Shown here in pieces: positions 11,639-23,279 of a DNA stretch of 64,000 bases. Location: NCBI RefSeq assembly GCF_016097555.1, contig NC_054706.1, positions 44,332,265 through 44,396,264 on the forward strand. Reading direction: 5' to 3'. The notes beneath the pieces were generated by a model. It was not told the DNA's origin. It did no database searches and worked only from the letters and a program-made list of their open reading frames with translations. The first letter of the stretch is position 1. Every line of letters begins with the position of its first letter. Source of the stretch: Gigantopelta aegis. Lineage: Eukaryota > Mollusca > Gastropoda > Neomphalida > Peltospiridae. Position numbers and translations under genes: made by a program.

Positions 11639-11692
<54 letters not shown>
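11637..11692. repeat. (TA)n microsatellite
   Basis: About 28 uninterrupted TA units. Confidence 0.95.
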
Positions 11693-11695
<3 letters not shown>

Positions 11696-12543
11696 GATTG
11701 AAAATGTTTCATTTTCCATGAAAAAACGATATATTTAGGTGAATAATGGAAATACCTCAAGCTTTAATAATTTTCGTAGTACAAAGAATCAGCATAACTT
11801 TTATATGTTTTGTACCATATTGAACAAAGCTAAGTAGCAACATTATTTACTTTACTGAAGTCACTTGATGCATGTAAAACATAAATGTTAATTATTAACC
11901 TTGACCTTAAATACGAACTGCATTTAAATTAAAGACAATTTCCTTTTTATTTTATTTTTTTTTATTTTTTTTTATTTTTTTTTATTTTATTAGTATAGGG
12001 TTTTTTTGTGGGTTTTTTTTTGGGGGGGTTGTGGGTTGTTTTTTTGTTTTTTATGAGAAAACCATGTGTATAATAATCTTTATTATTATATAAAACAATA
12101 TGATTAATATCTAAAATATCAGATGGTATAAATAGTACAAAAAAGGTTCTATTTATAATCGAGTTAAAATTAATTCTATACTTTTTTAAATTATGAACTT
12201 AGTTGAGATATCTCACCTTCAGTACTCAGAAGGTTCATATTACTATTTTTACTGAATACAAATGGATACATTTGATGTCAGAATGAATGCATGAAACAGT
12301 TACAAAAACATATGGTTTAAATAATTCACGTGTAGGTATATCAATAAATAATTACTAAGTTTTGTAATTTTAAGGTTTTTTATTCCCTCCTCTGTGGTTT
12401 TGAGAGAATGTTGTCAATAAATCCCAGCAGTGGGAAATTAGGTGATAGCATCACTTCAGCTTTGACTTTGTTCAGAACTTATTACAGATTGTACAGAAAA
12501 TATCAACTATCTTACAGTAAAAATTTATACAGGTTAAGCAGCC

Positions 12544-12614
<71 letters not shown>

Positions 12615-13644
12615 TAATGCAATGATTCGTAACAATGAACTTTTATAGTAGATATATTGAAATCCAGATGGTATTTCCGTTGTTTCTCTTATATTTGATG
12701 AGCACGTGTTCACATTTGAAGGGCACGACTGCGCGACCGTTACTAATACTTTGTCACGTTCACACTTGTGGTGTTCGGTTGCAACGCATTGTCTTTTAAA
12801 TCCTTCAACACATGACTAAAGTCTTTAGATATCCATATCAAATGGGGGAATGTAAAAGCATTTTCCCCTTGTGGTACACGTCCAGCTGTATTATACAACA
12901 TCACCTGTTCTTAGACGTTTGTGGGAATCAGTAGCGTAACTGTCTCAAAAAACATTTCTCCTAGAATTTAAAATCTTGATTGTCCAAATTAAAATGTACA
13001 GAAAATGAAGTCCAATTAACTTTAAAAAAAAAAACATTCTGGCCTTCAAAGACATTTTTGTCCTCGCTGGCTTATTTTCACACCCACGACCATCTTTCAC
13101 AATTCGCCGTTACAAAATAAGACGAAAATGGTTTTGCTTGGTGACACTTATCATTAAATTTTGCATATAACAAAGTTCAAACTATGTTTTCGTAATATTT
13201 CAACCAAAAGAACAAGCCATCTACAAAGCTGTAATGAAGAGAAGTAACTAGTAATGAGAAAATATGAGAGAGAAAAAAACCCAATTTTTTTTGCTAGCTG
13301 GAGTTGTAGGTGTTGATACCCGTTTTACGGCCCCTCCCCACCCCTTATTATTTTAAGCTAGATATACGATCGTACGTGGTCAAGTAAATCCTCTTTCTCA
13401 GGCAATCACAATAGAAATACCGAATTGTTGTAAGGTAGACAACTCTACCAGTAAACGACATTGTCATAACGTCTACTCTTCAACAATACTCCACCATTAA
13501 TGCTAGAATGTGATATAAAACTGTGTTCTTTCTTTCCGCTGTGATTGTGTTCGCACGTGCTAAACGTGTAACCTCTGATTTAAGATTTAATTTCCGACAA
13601 TCTTCGTTGTGTTCCGCCGGAATATACTACTATCACTACTATCT
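11693..13644. other. AT-rich intergenic or intronic DNA with (TA)n at 12547-12611
   Basis: No ORF with recognisable content. There is a degenerate (TTTTATTTTTTT)n stretch at 11945-12000 and a second long (TA)n at 12547-12611. If the exon at 9493 is real, this lies in its first intron. Confidence 0.4.
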
Positions 13645-13765
13645 GGGACATAATTCACTAACTCGCAACTTTGCGATCTCGCAACTTGCAATGCTAAAAG
13701 ACTTGGAAAGAGGATGCTTTGTTTTTTAGCAGAGCCTAAGAGACCTTTGTGAATTAGGCTCCAGA
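13645..13765. mobile_element. Hairpin element, family H2 (copy 1)
   Basis: The ends GGGACATAATTCACTAA and GTGAATTAGGCTCC are near-inverted. The interior reads CGCAACTTTGCGATCTCGCA then GCTAAAAGACTTGGAAAGAG. The second copy is at 55771-55890. It abuts an H1 hairpin directly to its right. Confidence 0.7.
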
Positions 13766-13870
13766 GCCCCGTTCTACGAAGCGATCTTAGCACTAAGATC
13801 ACCTTAGTACATACGGTAACTATGGACTTAAGTTGATCTTAGGGCTAAGATCGCTTTGTGGAACGGGACC
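13766..13870. mobile_element. Palindromic hairpin element, family H1 (copy 2)
   Basis: GCCCCGTTCTACGAAGCGAT at the left pairs with ATCGCTTTGTGGAACGGG at the right. The internal GATCTTAGCACTAAGATC and GATCTTAGGGCTAAGATC are themselves palindromes. Confidence 0.8.
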
Positions 13871-14407
13871 CAGGTTTATAAGGCTTAAAGTTACAGTCTC
13901 TGGTTACCATATTATAACATCATGTACAAATGTGAAATATAAGCTCAAATGCACTTTAAACAAAACTCGTGTGTGTTCGCTATAAACGGATATCGTCAAA
14001 CGTATACGCTTGATTCGTCGCCTGTGCCGCCATAGCTCGGCAAAGCACAAACGACAGCCTGTTGTCAGTTTCAGTTAACACGTGCGTTTGCCGATTTCAA
14101 ATTGTAGGTTCGTCTCAAAAAATTAAAAGAGAAATCTTGTGCTGTAGATAAAACCGGTTTGATCTTGACAACGTATTATCGACAGTCGTACCTATTTCAG
14201 AATTGATATTTTATAAAGTGTTAGTAGAACTTTCAAATTTTAGTTTGTATACTAGTAACACATTAATCATGTATATATTCTTAAAATAAAATATACTAAA
14301 GTAGACAATGAACGTTTTCACTTCTTAATTTTACGTGTTAAAATCGACAAATTCAAATAAATATTATTTCGTTTGGAAAGGGTAAAGTTGGGGGGGGGGG
14401 GGGGGGG

Positions 14408-14834
14408 TGTTTAACGACATCAAAGATAAAGCATATTGAATTAATAATCATCCGACCGTAAATAAAATGTGTTGAGTGCGTCGTTAAATAAAACATATCC
14501 TATCCTTCCTTTCATCTGCTGTTGGATGTCTAACATTTGGTAATTTTGACATATAATCTTAGAGCAGGGGAGGGTATTGGAGGTCGAAACCCTAACTTGC
14601 CCAAGCTTGAAAAAAATTGAAATGTATTTTTGGGGGGAGCATGGCTATACAGTCTATAACCCCAACCCCGCTGAAATCCCCGCACACGCGCCTTGGAAAC
14701 CCGCTACATTTTTTATTTTTTTTAGCAAGGGATTGTTTATATGTACTATCCCACAGACAGGATATCACATACCATGGTCTTTTGTATACCCGCCGATGGG
14801 GATCGATCCTAGACTGACCGCGCATTTCCAAAAA
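14408..14834 (-). mobile_element. SINE (tail type 2, head type 2) split by insertions
   Basis: Tail type 2 starts right after a 17-G run at 14408 (TGTTTAACGACATCAAAGAT). It is interrupted by a fragment of a type 1 tail (about 14456-14500, GTAAATAAAATGTGTTGAGT). It resumes as GTTGGATGTCTAACATTTGG and is interrupted again by about 140 bp of unrelated sequence. It then finishes with core and head (GATGGGGATCGATCCTAGAC). This is a nested record of at least two insertion or recombination events. Confidence 0.7.
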
Positions 14835-15367
14835 ACACCTTTTTAGGTCTGTGATGAATAAAAATAACATATAGTCTTGAAAAATATTACGTAAATCGAA
14901 TACAGTACCCTCTTCCTCTACCCCTAGAGCGTTACGTAATTAGTAACACCCCCTTACATGTAACGCGTATGCCAACAGCTGGCCACTGTCAAAATTTAAC
15001 GGCAAATCCCCCACTCACCGACCACTGGAAAGGCGTTGTACCATACCTCTATGGATATAAATATGTTTTGGAGATATGAGACGACCACTCAATCAAGACA
15101 GTTAAATTTGTTCAAAAATTGCGAAATCTCACGTGATCTCTTGTTGGGGAATTATATACTTGTGATAAGCTAATGAAAACCGAGATCGGTACGAGCCCGT
15201 CAAAAGTGTTCCACTTTCAAAATCATGGCTTTGTGTTTGACCTGCATAAGCCAGCGTAGTGAAACCAGTGCGGAGTGCGGCGTCATATATGCACCAAACG
15301 TAATTGGATTTTCTGTTCTATATGCTTAAATAATAAAAATATTCCAAGGAATGTAGTTTTAAATTAT

Positions 15368-15475
15368 ATTTGATGATGCAGATGCTTGGCTCAGTGGGCT
15401 AAAGCGTTTTACTTGTTTACAAAGTACAAGTTCTGTCGGCAGTGGGTTCGAATCCCTGACCTAATCTCACAAAAT
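15368..15475 (+). mobile_element. tRNA-like SINE head or tRNA pseudogene
   Basis: The A-box-like TGGCTCAGTGGGCTAAAGCG and the B box GGTTCGAATCCC are present with tRNA-like spacing. Acceptor-stem pairing is poor and TGTTTACAAAGTACAAG fills the anticodon region. It is more likely a SINE head than a working tRNA gene. Confidence 0.45.
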
Positions 15476-15479
15476 GTTC

Positions 15480-16492
15480 AAATTGCATTGTTTCGCAGGT
15501 GTTGATTCTTGAAAAATAATCTACACCTTGAACAATAGTATGACGTCACAGTGATAGGTATGGATTAATATTGGCGGTGTCACTCAAAGCCGATCCCATC
15601 TACATTTTAAAATATCTGCCTTGTAAATACTTGCACAAATGCATGGAGGTCATTTAGAATATTAGTACCATACTCCTGAGAAGTACCTTAAGCTTTCTCG
15701 AAATTGAAAAATACAAAAACTAGATGTCATTATTATAGCCAGATATGAGGGGTGGGACATGGAAGCCAGGAACACTCTATACCACATCGTTTTTCCATCA
15801 TCTTATTATATTAGCTTGTAGGACAGGAGTTTTTTTGGGTGGCACTTCTCAATATAAAATCTTTCTTGCAAAACTCTAACAAGACAGTAATCAATTTGTG
15901 AAACTCGAGATACCAGACGAGTCTTCTGTTAATTATTTGTTCCATGTACATATGCAACCTGTAAGAACAATAGGGCGATATTTGATAGGCTTTGCTGGGT
16001 CCTTATAACCGTTAAAGGCGATCGAGGAGAAAGTATAAATACTAAAGTACATTTATATATGGTAGTAACTCGTCTGGCCCGTGAGCTGACAACCACAACT
16101 GATTAAGTTCAAAGTCAGTGGTTTTCAGAAAAGCAAGTTTTAAAGTTTAAAATATTCTAAAATGTCGAAAAGAAAGCGATTGTATTTATTTATTCATAAT
16201 TATATAGCTTTGCATTCCTACTGTTACACGTATATCCATTAAAATCAACTGCAATTAAAAACAGAATGAAAGAAAAAGAAAAACCGAAAGAAGAAGTGAA
16301 ATAGTGCACTACTGCAGAGAGCAGAGTCAAATGGACAGTTTGACGATGAAACGTGTTAATTTCACTAGAAAGACGAAGAGGTTAAAACGGTACCAAAGAC
16401 AGTCAGTGCTGAGTCATATCAGGAATAAACAATAAATGTCTACCACAGAACGTTTTGAGTGTCATCAAGAATCGGCGAATGCCTAATGATGT
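15480..16492. other. No gene recognised
   Basis: AT-rich sequence with only short ORFs. No repeat family recognised apart from the hairpin that follows. Confidence 0.4.
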
Positions 16493-16601
16493 GGGCCCCG
16501 TTTTACAAAGCAATCTTAGCGCTAAGATCACCTTAAGTGCATACAGTAACTATGCATATAAGGCGATATTATCACTAAGATCGCTTCGTAAAACAAGGCC
16601 C
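16493..16601. mobile_element. Palindromic hairpin element, family H1 (copy 3)
   Basis: GGGCCCCGTTTTACAAAGCA at the left is mirrored by TCGCTTCGTAAAACAAGGCC at the right, with GATCTTAGCGCTAAGATC inside. It lies about 430 bp upstream of the nuclease-like exon. Confidence 0.8.
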
Positions 16602-17029
16602 TGGTCTAGAACAATATGGCGTTGTTCGATATTGGCATACGTGTTACAAGCATGCGCTAAGGTATTTCATAAGTTGCAATATGCAGACACCAAAATGTGG
16701 AGAAGGAATATATGAAACATGCTAGTATGTCCACACCACCAAATAGTGCAGAGCAGGGAGTATATGATGTTTAGCTTGTCCATCTGTTCCATGTTCGCCC
16801 TTCCATAATGCACAACGGTGGAACTGAGAATGTCCCAAGAACACTTTTTTTTAGAATCTGTGATTTCGAATATAGCATGTGCATGTACTTTCAGGAATGG
16901 CATATATTAATTTGTATTTCGTATTTTCAGAGAAGAATTTCTGTATTTTTAAAGACGGTATGACTGTATGTTCAGACATTGTGACAGTGGCGTGTCAGTA
17001 TTTAAAAATGATGTGTTTGTATTTTTCAG

Positions 17030-18393
17030 AAATCTCCGAAAAGCAACAGTGCGATTCATCAATGAGCCAGCCGGCAAACAATGAAACATGGGAAAAGTTC
17101 CTCATGCCTTTATTTTCATATCAGTGTCGAAGACCAAGATGTGAAAAAAAAATTGACAAAGATTCGCTTGTTGGACCATCGTCCATTTCGTACAATTTTG
17201 GGTCCAGAATAGACTTACAAAGCGGCAACAAAACATCTAAAAAGACACATGAGAATGATGAACAGAAAGAAGCATTTGATGATGATGATGATGATAGTGT
17301 CATTATTATACATGACACCACAAACGTAGACATAACGACAAAAGAACCATTGGATTTGATCAGTCCTTACACTTCCGGTTCCGACGATAATATTGTGTCG
17401 TCTGCAACAACAGTTCCTAGTAATTCTAATACGATCCAGACAAAGAAGATACAGAAAAGGTCTACCAAAAGAGCAGTAAACGATAACATCGTTGATAACG
17501 TCGCTTCCAAATACAGAAAGACAGATATTGGCAGCACAAAGGTGGAACAGAGCAGAGCTGAAAACAGCGACAGTTCCAAAGAGAACAAAAGTGGATTTTT
17601 AAACATTTTCAAAAGCTGGTTTACATCTGGTCAGGTACCCAGTCCTTCCAGCGGGATATCAACCAGTGACAGTGTTCTGTTAAAAGCAGGTCTTCCAAAG
17701 CAAAAGCTTCAGATGCGACCAATAATGCCCATAGACCATCGAGCTAAAACCTTGACCAAGTGGGACTTTTGGATGTTCAGCAGTTTGGTTAATTTTGAAG
17801 ATGATGTTGAGAGGCTCATGGTTCAAACAAAATCCCTGGATGTATCCGTGGCTTCAGAAGAAATGAATACAGCAATCGAGGAAAGCCTCCATCTGCTGCA
17901 GACGTCACACACGCAGCCCGTGCTGGAAGACGTCTTGTACAAACAGTCACATGTCAGAATCCTTTTAACGGCCATTCTGCAAAAGGTCCGCATGAGATTA
18001 AAGTTCGGCATAAAAACAGAAGAACAGGTTGACCTGAAACACCTCCCGAACTGTAAGTTTGACTTCTTATTCCACACGCACGATGGAAAGCCGATCGGAT
18101 GCATGGAAGCAAAGACGTCTTCTGGCATGAACAACAGAGCCTTCGCCCAAGCAACCATCCAGCTCCTGGTTCTACAGCAACTTGCTTGCAAGCACGACGT
18201 TGACATTTCGACTGTTCCCGTGTTCAACATTCTTACCGATGGTCAGAGATTCGTGCTGATGCAAGTCAAGGGAGATAAGCTGTATCTGGAGCACGTGTCG
18301 AAAAACGGAGAGGAAGTACTGAATATCCGAACCACGCAAGTGATGGAATCATTATTTAATCTGTTTGAAATGACACTAAACTGCATGCCCTGA
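17030..18393 (+). CDS. PD-(D/E)XK nuclease-like protein with acidic SUMO-interaction-like motif
   Basis: One long exon encodes at least 454 residues. The upstream 150 bp is also open but ends in a clean acceptor (TGTATTTTTCAG at 17018-17029), so coding probably begins in an upstream exon or at the ATG at 17062. The N-terminal half is polar and probably disordered. It has an acidic run, DDDDDDSVIIIHD (17278-17316), resembling a SUMO-interaction motif, and basic clusters such as KKIQKRSTKR that could be nuclear signals. The C-terminal half looks like a restriction-endonuclease fold: KFDFLF (Asp codon at 18061), then GCMEAKT (Glu 18106, Lys 18112), giving D-X14-E-X-K. A Q-bearing helix (FAQATIQLLVLQQL) and VPVFNILTDGQRFVL strands follow. 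A likely poly(A) signal AATAAA is at 18714. Fold and motif are inference; substrate and role are unknown. A decayed relative lies at 35.4 kb. Confidence 0.75.
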
Positions 18394-18713
18394 GCATCAG
18401 TTACTGTGATTATAGTTACCTTCTACACACTAACAAAAATGACGGTCGAAAAGTAAAAACACTTTGCGAAAGCCACCACCTAAATATTTCTTTCCTTGTT
18501 TTCTTTTCTGTCCATGTTATTATTATTTGTTTCACTCGAACATACAAGCGCGCACGACTTTATATGTTTTAGTGTAATCTCTTTGGTTTTTAAATGTCCG
18601 CATATTAACAAGATGTACATGTATTCCACGTGAGCAGAATAATCCATTTGTGTCGATTTTTATCTTTTAAAGACGTCGTTGTAATTACTAGACGTAGAGG
18701 AACAGGTACCTTT

Positions 18714-18719
18714 AATAAA
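18714..18719 (+). promoter_or_regulatory. Likely poly(A) signal of the nuclease-like gene
   Basis: AATAAA about 320 bp after the stop codon, within TTTAATAAAGTTACATG. It is the first canonical signal downstream in the correct orientation. Confidence 0.5.
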
Positions 18720-18869
18720 GTTACATGTTAAACATTATACTGAACATTGTCGTTAATTAGAATGCTGCTTTACCGAATGCAGCAGACTCCAAACATTCAT
18801 TCCAATATTTCCCTATCTGCAAAATGTATACATTAATTTCCCCTCTTTCGTTTTAGTTAAAACAAACTT

Positions 18870-18918
18870 GTTAATTAATTAATTAATTAATTAATTTATT
18901 TATTTATTTATTTATTAA
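18870..18918. repeat. (TTAA)n/(TTTA)n microsatellite
   Basis: TTAATTAATTAATTAATTAA passes into TTTATTTATTTATTTATTAA. Confidence 0.9.
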
Positions 18919-19105
18919 AGACGAAGCTAAAAGCGGGTGTAAGATTTTTTAACGAAGCGGTTAACTATAAGCGCTAGGGCCGTACATAGGTTTGGAAAAG
19001 GCGTTTACATTTATTTTAAAACTGTTTTCTGAAGATATGTAAGAAATACTACATTCATGTCCGTTATATACGGTGGCTGGGAAAGGACATCACATCAAAT
19101 TATTT

Positions 19106-19256
19106 TTCTCGATCGATCAATTTAATATCTCGATCGATCGACTTACTATCTCGATCGATCGACTTTCTATCTCGATCGATTGACTTACTATCTCGATCGA
19201 TCGACTTTCTATTTTGATCGATTGACTTACTATCTCGATCGATCGACTTTCGAACT
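19106..19256. repeat. 21-bp tandem repeat of CTCGATCGATCGACTT
   Basis: About seven units of TATCTCGATCGATCGACTT(A/T)C, each with the nested palindrome CGATCGATCG. A few units carry single changes (GATTGA). Confidence 0.9.
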
Positions 19257-19479
19257 CGAGGCTTTCGTCAAGACAGGCGACTCGGATACCGTTATAGGTT
19301 ATACTATACCATATACAATCCCATAAGCAACAACGTTAACGTTTGTGGTTAAAAAGAAAATACATGCAATATATCAACAAAACTATAACATTCATCCATC
19401 ACATAAATACAGGCCACCACATTTTTTCTTTTCTCAAATTGGAGAAGAACTAATCCCCATTCCCTTTGCCCTACCAATT

Positions 19480-19705
19480 TGGTCGGGATGAGGTGAGCAG
19501 GTATGTATACACTGTACTAAAAGCCACCCACTGTTCACATCTGTCAAGTACACCCACTGTTGCAATAGCTAAGGCAACTACGTCAGTATCTGTAGCAGAT
19601 ATCATGATCCATATGTAGCTTTGCTGATATGCATCGAATATGGAGGGGCATGCTGAAGCCCAAAATGTCCCAAATGGGACATCTTGGGCCAAGAGATGCC
19701 ATATA
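19480..19705 (-). pseudogene. Fragment of an unidentified repeated gene (DTDVV-type)
   Basis: The minus strand encodes DVPFGTFWASACPSIFDAYQ and SATDTDVVALAIATVGVLD then QWVAF. The same peptide, in less intact form, is encoded on the plus strand at about 25400-25575. From memory, DTDVVVLA..WVAFGTG is a recurring motif in multi-copy mollusc proteins, probably PIN-nuclease-like, but I cannot confirm this. It ends in a stop shortly after WVAFS and has no start or clear splice sites. Confidence 0.45.
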
Positions 19706-19737
19706 CTTTTGTTACATTTGCTTAAATCGTTCAAATT

Positions 19738-19895
19738 GTTTTTTGTTTAACGACACCTCTAGAGCATATTAATCATCGGCTATTGGATGTCAAACAATTG
19801 GCAATTCTGACATGTAGTCTTGAGAGGAAACCTGTCACATTTTGCCATTAGCAGGAAAGGGTCTTTTATATGCACTTTCCCAAAGATATAATAGA
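19738..19895 (-). mobile_element. SINE, tail type 2 and partial core
   Basis: In minus reading the copy ends CTAGAGGTGTCGTTAAACAA. It includes GACATCCAATAGCCGATGAT and GTGCATATAAAAGACCC. The head is missing. Confidence 0.8.
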
Positions 19896-20159
19896 CGTGG
19901 GGCTCTGGTTACACCATTTAAAGGCATGTGGACATTTTGAAGCTGTGCCTGCCCAAACGAGTGATATTTTCGCTCGGTTGCAATCCGTTCTTTTGAAATG
20001 GAATACAATGAAGGGTCGATTATCTGAGTGAAGCTATTGAGTTTTCCTTTTCCAACCAGTGATTCATGAATGGCATATCATAGGAAATAGTATGAAATAT
20101 GCTGTGTAAATATGTATATACTTTGTATGTACATGTATGTGTGTGCGTGTATCTACTAT

Positions 20160-20260
20160 TTATGTGTATGCATGTATGTATGGATGAATGGATGTAGGCA
20201 GGTAGGTGGGTGGTTGGTACGTAGTTACGTACGTACGTATGGATGGATCGATGGATGGTT
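20160..20260. repeat. Degenerate (GTAT/GGAT)n region
   Basis: Imperfect GTATG, GGATG and GTACGTAC runs with no coding content. Confidence 0.6.
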
Positions 20261-20265
20261 TAATG

Positions 20266-20547
20266 TTTGTTTTGTTTAACGACACCACAAGAACATATTA
20301 ATTGATTTATTAATCATCGGCTAGAGTTTTAGAGAGGAAACCCGCTACATTTCCCCCACATTAGTAGCAAGGGATCTTTTGTATGCACTATCCCATATAC
20401 TGAATAGCACATACCACAGTCTTTGATATACAACTCGTGACGCACTGGCTGGAACGATAAATAGTTCAATGGGTCCACTGGCGGGGATCGATCCTTGACA
20501 GACCACGTATCATGCGAACTATTTACCACTGGGCTACGTCCTGTCTC
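20266..20547 (-). mobile_element. SINE, head type 2 with tail type 2
   Basis: Near-complete minus-strand copy: head GTAGCCCAGTGGTAAATAGT, B-box-like GGATCGATCCCCGCC, core AGTGCATACAAAAGATCCC, tail GTTAAACAAAACAAACATTA. The (CT)n tract starts 33 bp beyond its head. Confidence 0.85.
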
Positions 20548-20577
20548 GGATGGATGGATGCATGTTTGTGTGTGTGT

Positions 20578-20731
<154 letters not shown>

Positions 20732-21034
20732 CAAAACACAGAAGGGTAATAATCTCTTTATTATATAATCTCAAAGTTAATACAATGTGTCTTTGTAAAC
20801 TGCATACACAACTTTAATTCCAGTCAGCCATTACTCGATATTCAAATGAATAAATGGTGCCGTGTCTTTTCAAAAGGAATATCCTTGTATTAAAATCATC
20901 TATTACATGACTTTCTTTCCCCAGAACACTGGATAGTTTTCAATGTAAAGTTGCTCTATTAAGCATTTTTTGTTTTATGATTATGAATGTATACGTCAAT
21001 TCTGTAGTGTCGCCATAGCACGTTTAGTTACATG

Positions 21035-21185
21035 ACTGTTGCATACATAGATATTAACGCCCTGGCGCAAGGGGTAAGTAAATCCTTTCTGGCCTCACAA
21101 ATTGCCCCATGCCGTTGCTGGGACTCGAACCTGTGGCACCGAATCCCTGCAAATTGCAGAATAACCACGATGCGTTCTGAGCTAT
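21035..21185 (-). mobile_element. tRNA-derived SINE head, third type
   Basis: In minus reading: TGGATAGCTCAGAACGCATC (A box) and CAGGTTCGAGTCCCAGCAAC (B box) about 45 bp apart, followed by a tail running to GCGCCAGGGCG. It is distinct from head types 1 and 2. Confidence 0.6.
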
Positions 21186-21458
21186 CCAGACATCAATGTA
21201 TGTATGTATGTATGTATGTATGTGCGTGCGTGTGCGTGTGTGTGTGTTGTGTGTATATATATCACCCCCCCCCCCCCCCCAGTTTTGGGGGAGGTCACAA
21301 CAACATTACAGTATATGTTCCCATTATATCATTTTCTATAGATACTAAATAGACATAACTAATACTATACAGTACTTCTGTGATGTTCTAAGTAAGTCGT
21401 GATAAATAGACCGTCACTTTATCTAAAACGATGTAAAAATACAAAATGTGCCAATAGT

Positions 21459-21690
21459 ATACTGATGGACAGAAATAAAGGATCACACAGATAGCAACAA
21501 GAAATAATGACTGCAATAAAATCAATTCATACTGCCAGAAGTTGACTGGGAACATATAGACAGCATATTCAACACTACAGACATTCAATCTCACATTACA
21601 ACTTGGTATGAAATACAGACATTATTACGCTAGTTGGGAATTAAATTTGTCTACAATTTGATGTGTTCCTTTATTTCTTTCCATCAGTAT
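21459..21690. mobile_element. MITE with 30-bp ATACTGATGGA inverted repeats, mariner-like
   Basis: The left ATACTGATGGACAGAAATAA is the near-perfect inverse of the right TTATTTCTTTCCATCAGTAT (one mismatch in 20). The match continues through AGGATCACAC/GTGTTCCT. TA-rich flanks suggest a TA target site. About 232 bp, non-coding. A lone right end lies at 45871-45901. Confidence 0.8.
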
Positions 21691-21699
21691 ATTTGTCAT

Positions 21700-22545
21700 G
21701 CACTGTCAACATTTAAGGCTTAGCCCAGTAACCGTTCACACACCCCTTTTCAAATGTCTGTCTTCGTCACAGGTGTGCTGGTAACCTACTTTGTATAAAC
21801 CAGGATGTTGCCCGACAGACTAGGTAGCTGACGGAAAATAACGGCTGGGAGTACAATGAGCACACAGTTTCCATTTCCATTTCCTCGTATTCATAATTTG
21901 TTCGTCTATTTTTGGTGACTCCACTGTCCAAAGGACCCACCGACATTAAACGTATGTCACCTCATAATAGTTTTAATCTACCTGCAACAAAATAAGGTGT
22001 CACATGATATTTATGATTTAAAGAGTATTTTTGTTAGTAACCTTCATTTTAGCTAAAAATCGCAGTCCATTTAAGAAAAAATATTTTACCATGTACCGGT
22101 TTCAACCTCAAGTGTACACCGCATATCAAATGTAGACATCGGGGTGGGGTGGGGGGGGGGGGGGTGATTGAGTAGACCCCCAACCCCCACCCACTGCTTC
22201 GCCGTGCCTGATACTACATAAAAGATAATAGTACAAATAATCAGTGTCGCATGTTACTACCAATTAGACCGGCATTTCTATAACAAGACAATGTCTTTGT
22301 CTCTGTGTTAAATGTTTGTGGCGGTTTTTTGTTGTCACAAATATAGGAGTCTACACAATAGAAACAAATAAACAAACACAAAATAAAACAAAAACAGAAA
22401 ACAATACAACCGCAATTTAGTGTAAAATAATTTTTGATTCAATGAAACGGTAAACATTTCATATCATCAAATTCAGTTACATTTTTGTTTTTACTCAAAA
22501 GATGTATACTAAATATATTTAGTTGGATAATAAACCAAATTTAAT

Positions 22546-22550
<5 letters not shown>
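21700..22550. other. No gene recognised
   Basis: AT-rich with a G-run at 22150-22164. The ORFs are short and unremarkable. Confidence 0.4.

Positions 22551-22551
<1 letters not shown>

Positions 22552-22597
<46 letters not shown>
22552..22597. repeat. (GT)n microsatellite
   Basis: About 23 uninterrupted GT units. Confidence 0.95.
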
Positions 22598-22598
<1 letters not shown>

Positions 22599-23279
22599 CG
22601 TGCGTTTGTGTATAATAGGTATACACCAATGAAGCGTGAATGATATGTAATTTATAACGTCCCTTAAAGATATTATGTCAATTATAATAAACATAATATT
22701 TTACTTGATTGGTTTCTTTTTGAAGTAATATTAGCCAATCCGTATACACCTTTGGCATATTATAACAGTACACAATTACATACACTATTTTTTAAAGTGC
22801 TAAACGAAGTAACTAACGGGTTATTCGTTATATAAAATGTGCAAATCAATATAACTATCAACAATAAAGTTTAATAGTGTGTGCTTTATTATTATTCAAA
22901 ATTACAGACAGCAACAAAATATACAGTTCTTGCCATCCACGTAAAATAGGGATGCGTTCAGCGACAAGGAACAGCACCTGGTTTCAGACTATGTTTTACA
23001 TGCCTCTATCCACTAGGGTTCAGGCATGCCCCCCCCCCCCCTCCCCCCAGGCATGGCCAGCGATTCGACCAGGGGGAGAATATTTAAGAAATTAGGTAAT
23101 TTTGACTTTACAACCAAATAGGTGTGTGTGTGTGGGGGGGGGGGGGGGGGGCTTTATACTTTTAGATGTGTCTATCAAAATAGATATGTGTGCTATTAAT
23201 ATATATTAGACAAATTTAGTAGACACAATTTTTGATCGGGCTTTTCTAAAAGTTTTATATTTAAATAAAATCTAACTTT

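Noticed and set aside
15368-15475. Functional tRNA gene
   Set aside because: A and B boxes are present, but the acceptor stem does not pair and the anticodon arm is irregular. It is better explained as a SINE head.
16879-17029. First 50 codons of the 504-codon frame at the nuclease-like gene
   Set aside because: A strong acceptor at 17018-17029, a change of composition and two TTTTCAG-like sites suggest intron read open by chance. The coding start is placed downstream or in a separate exon.
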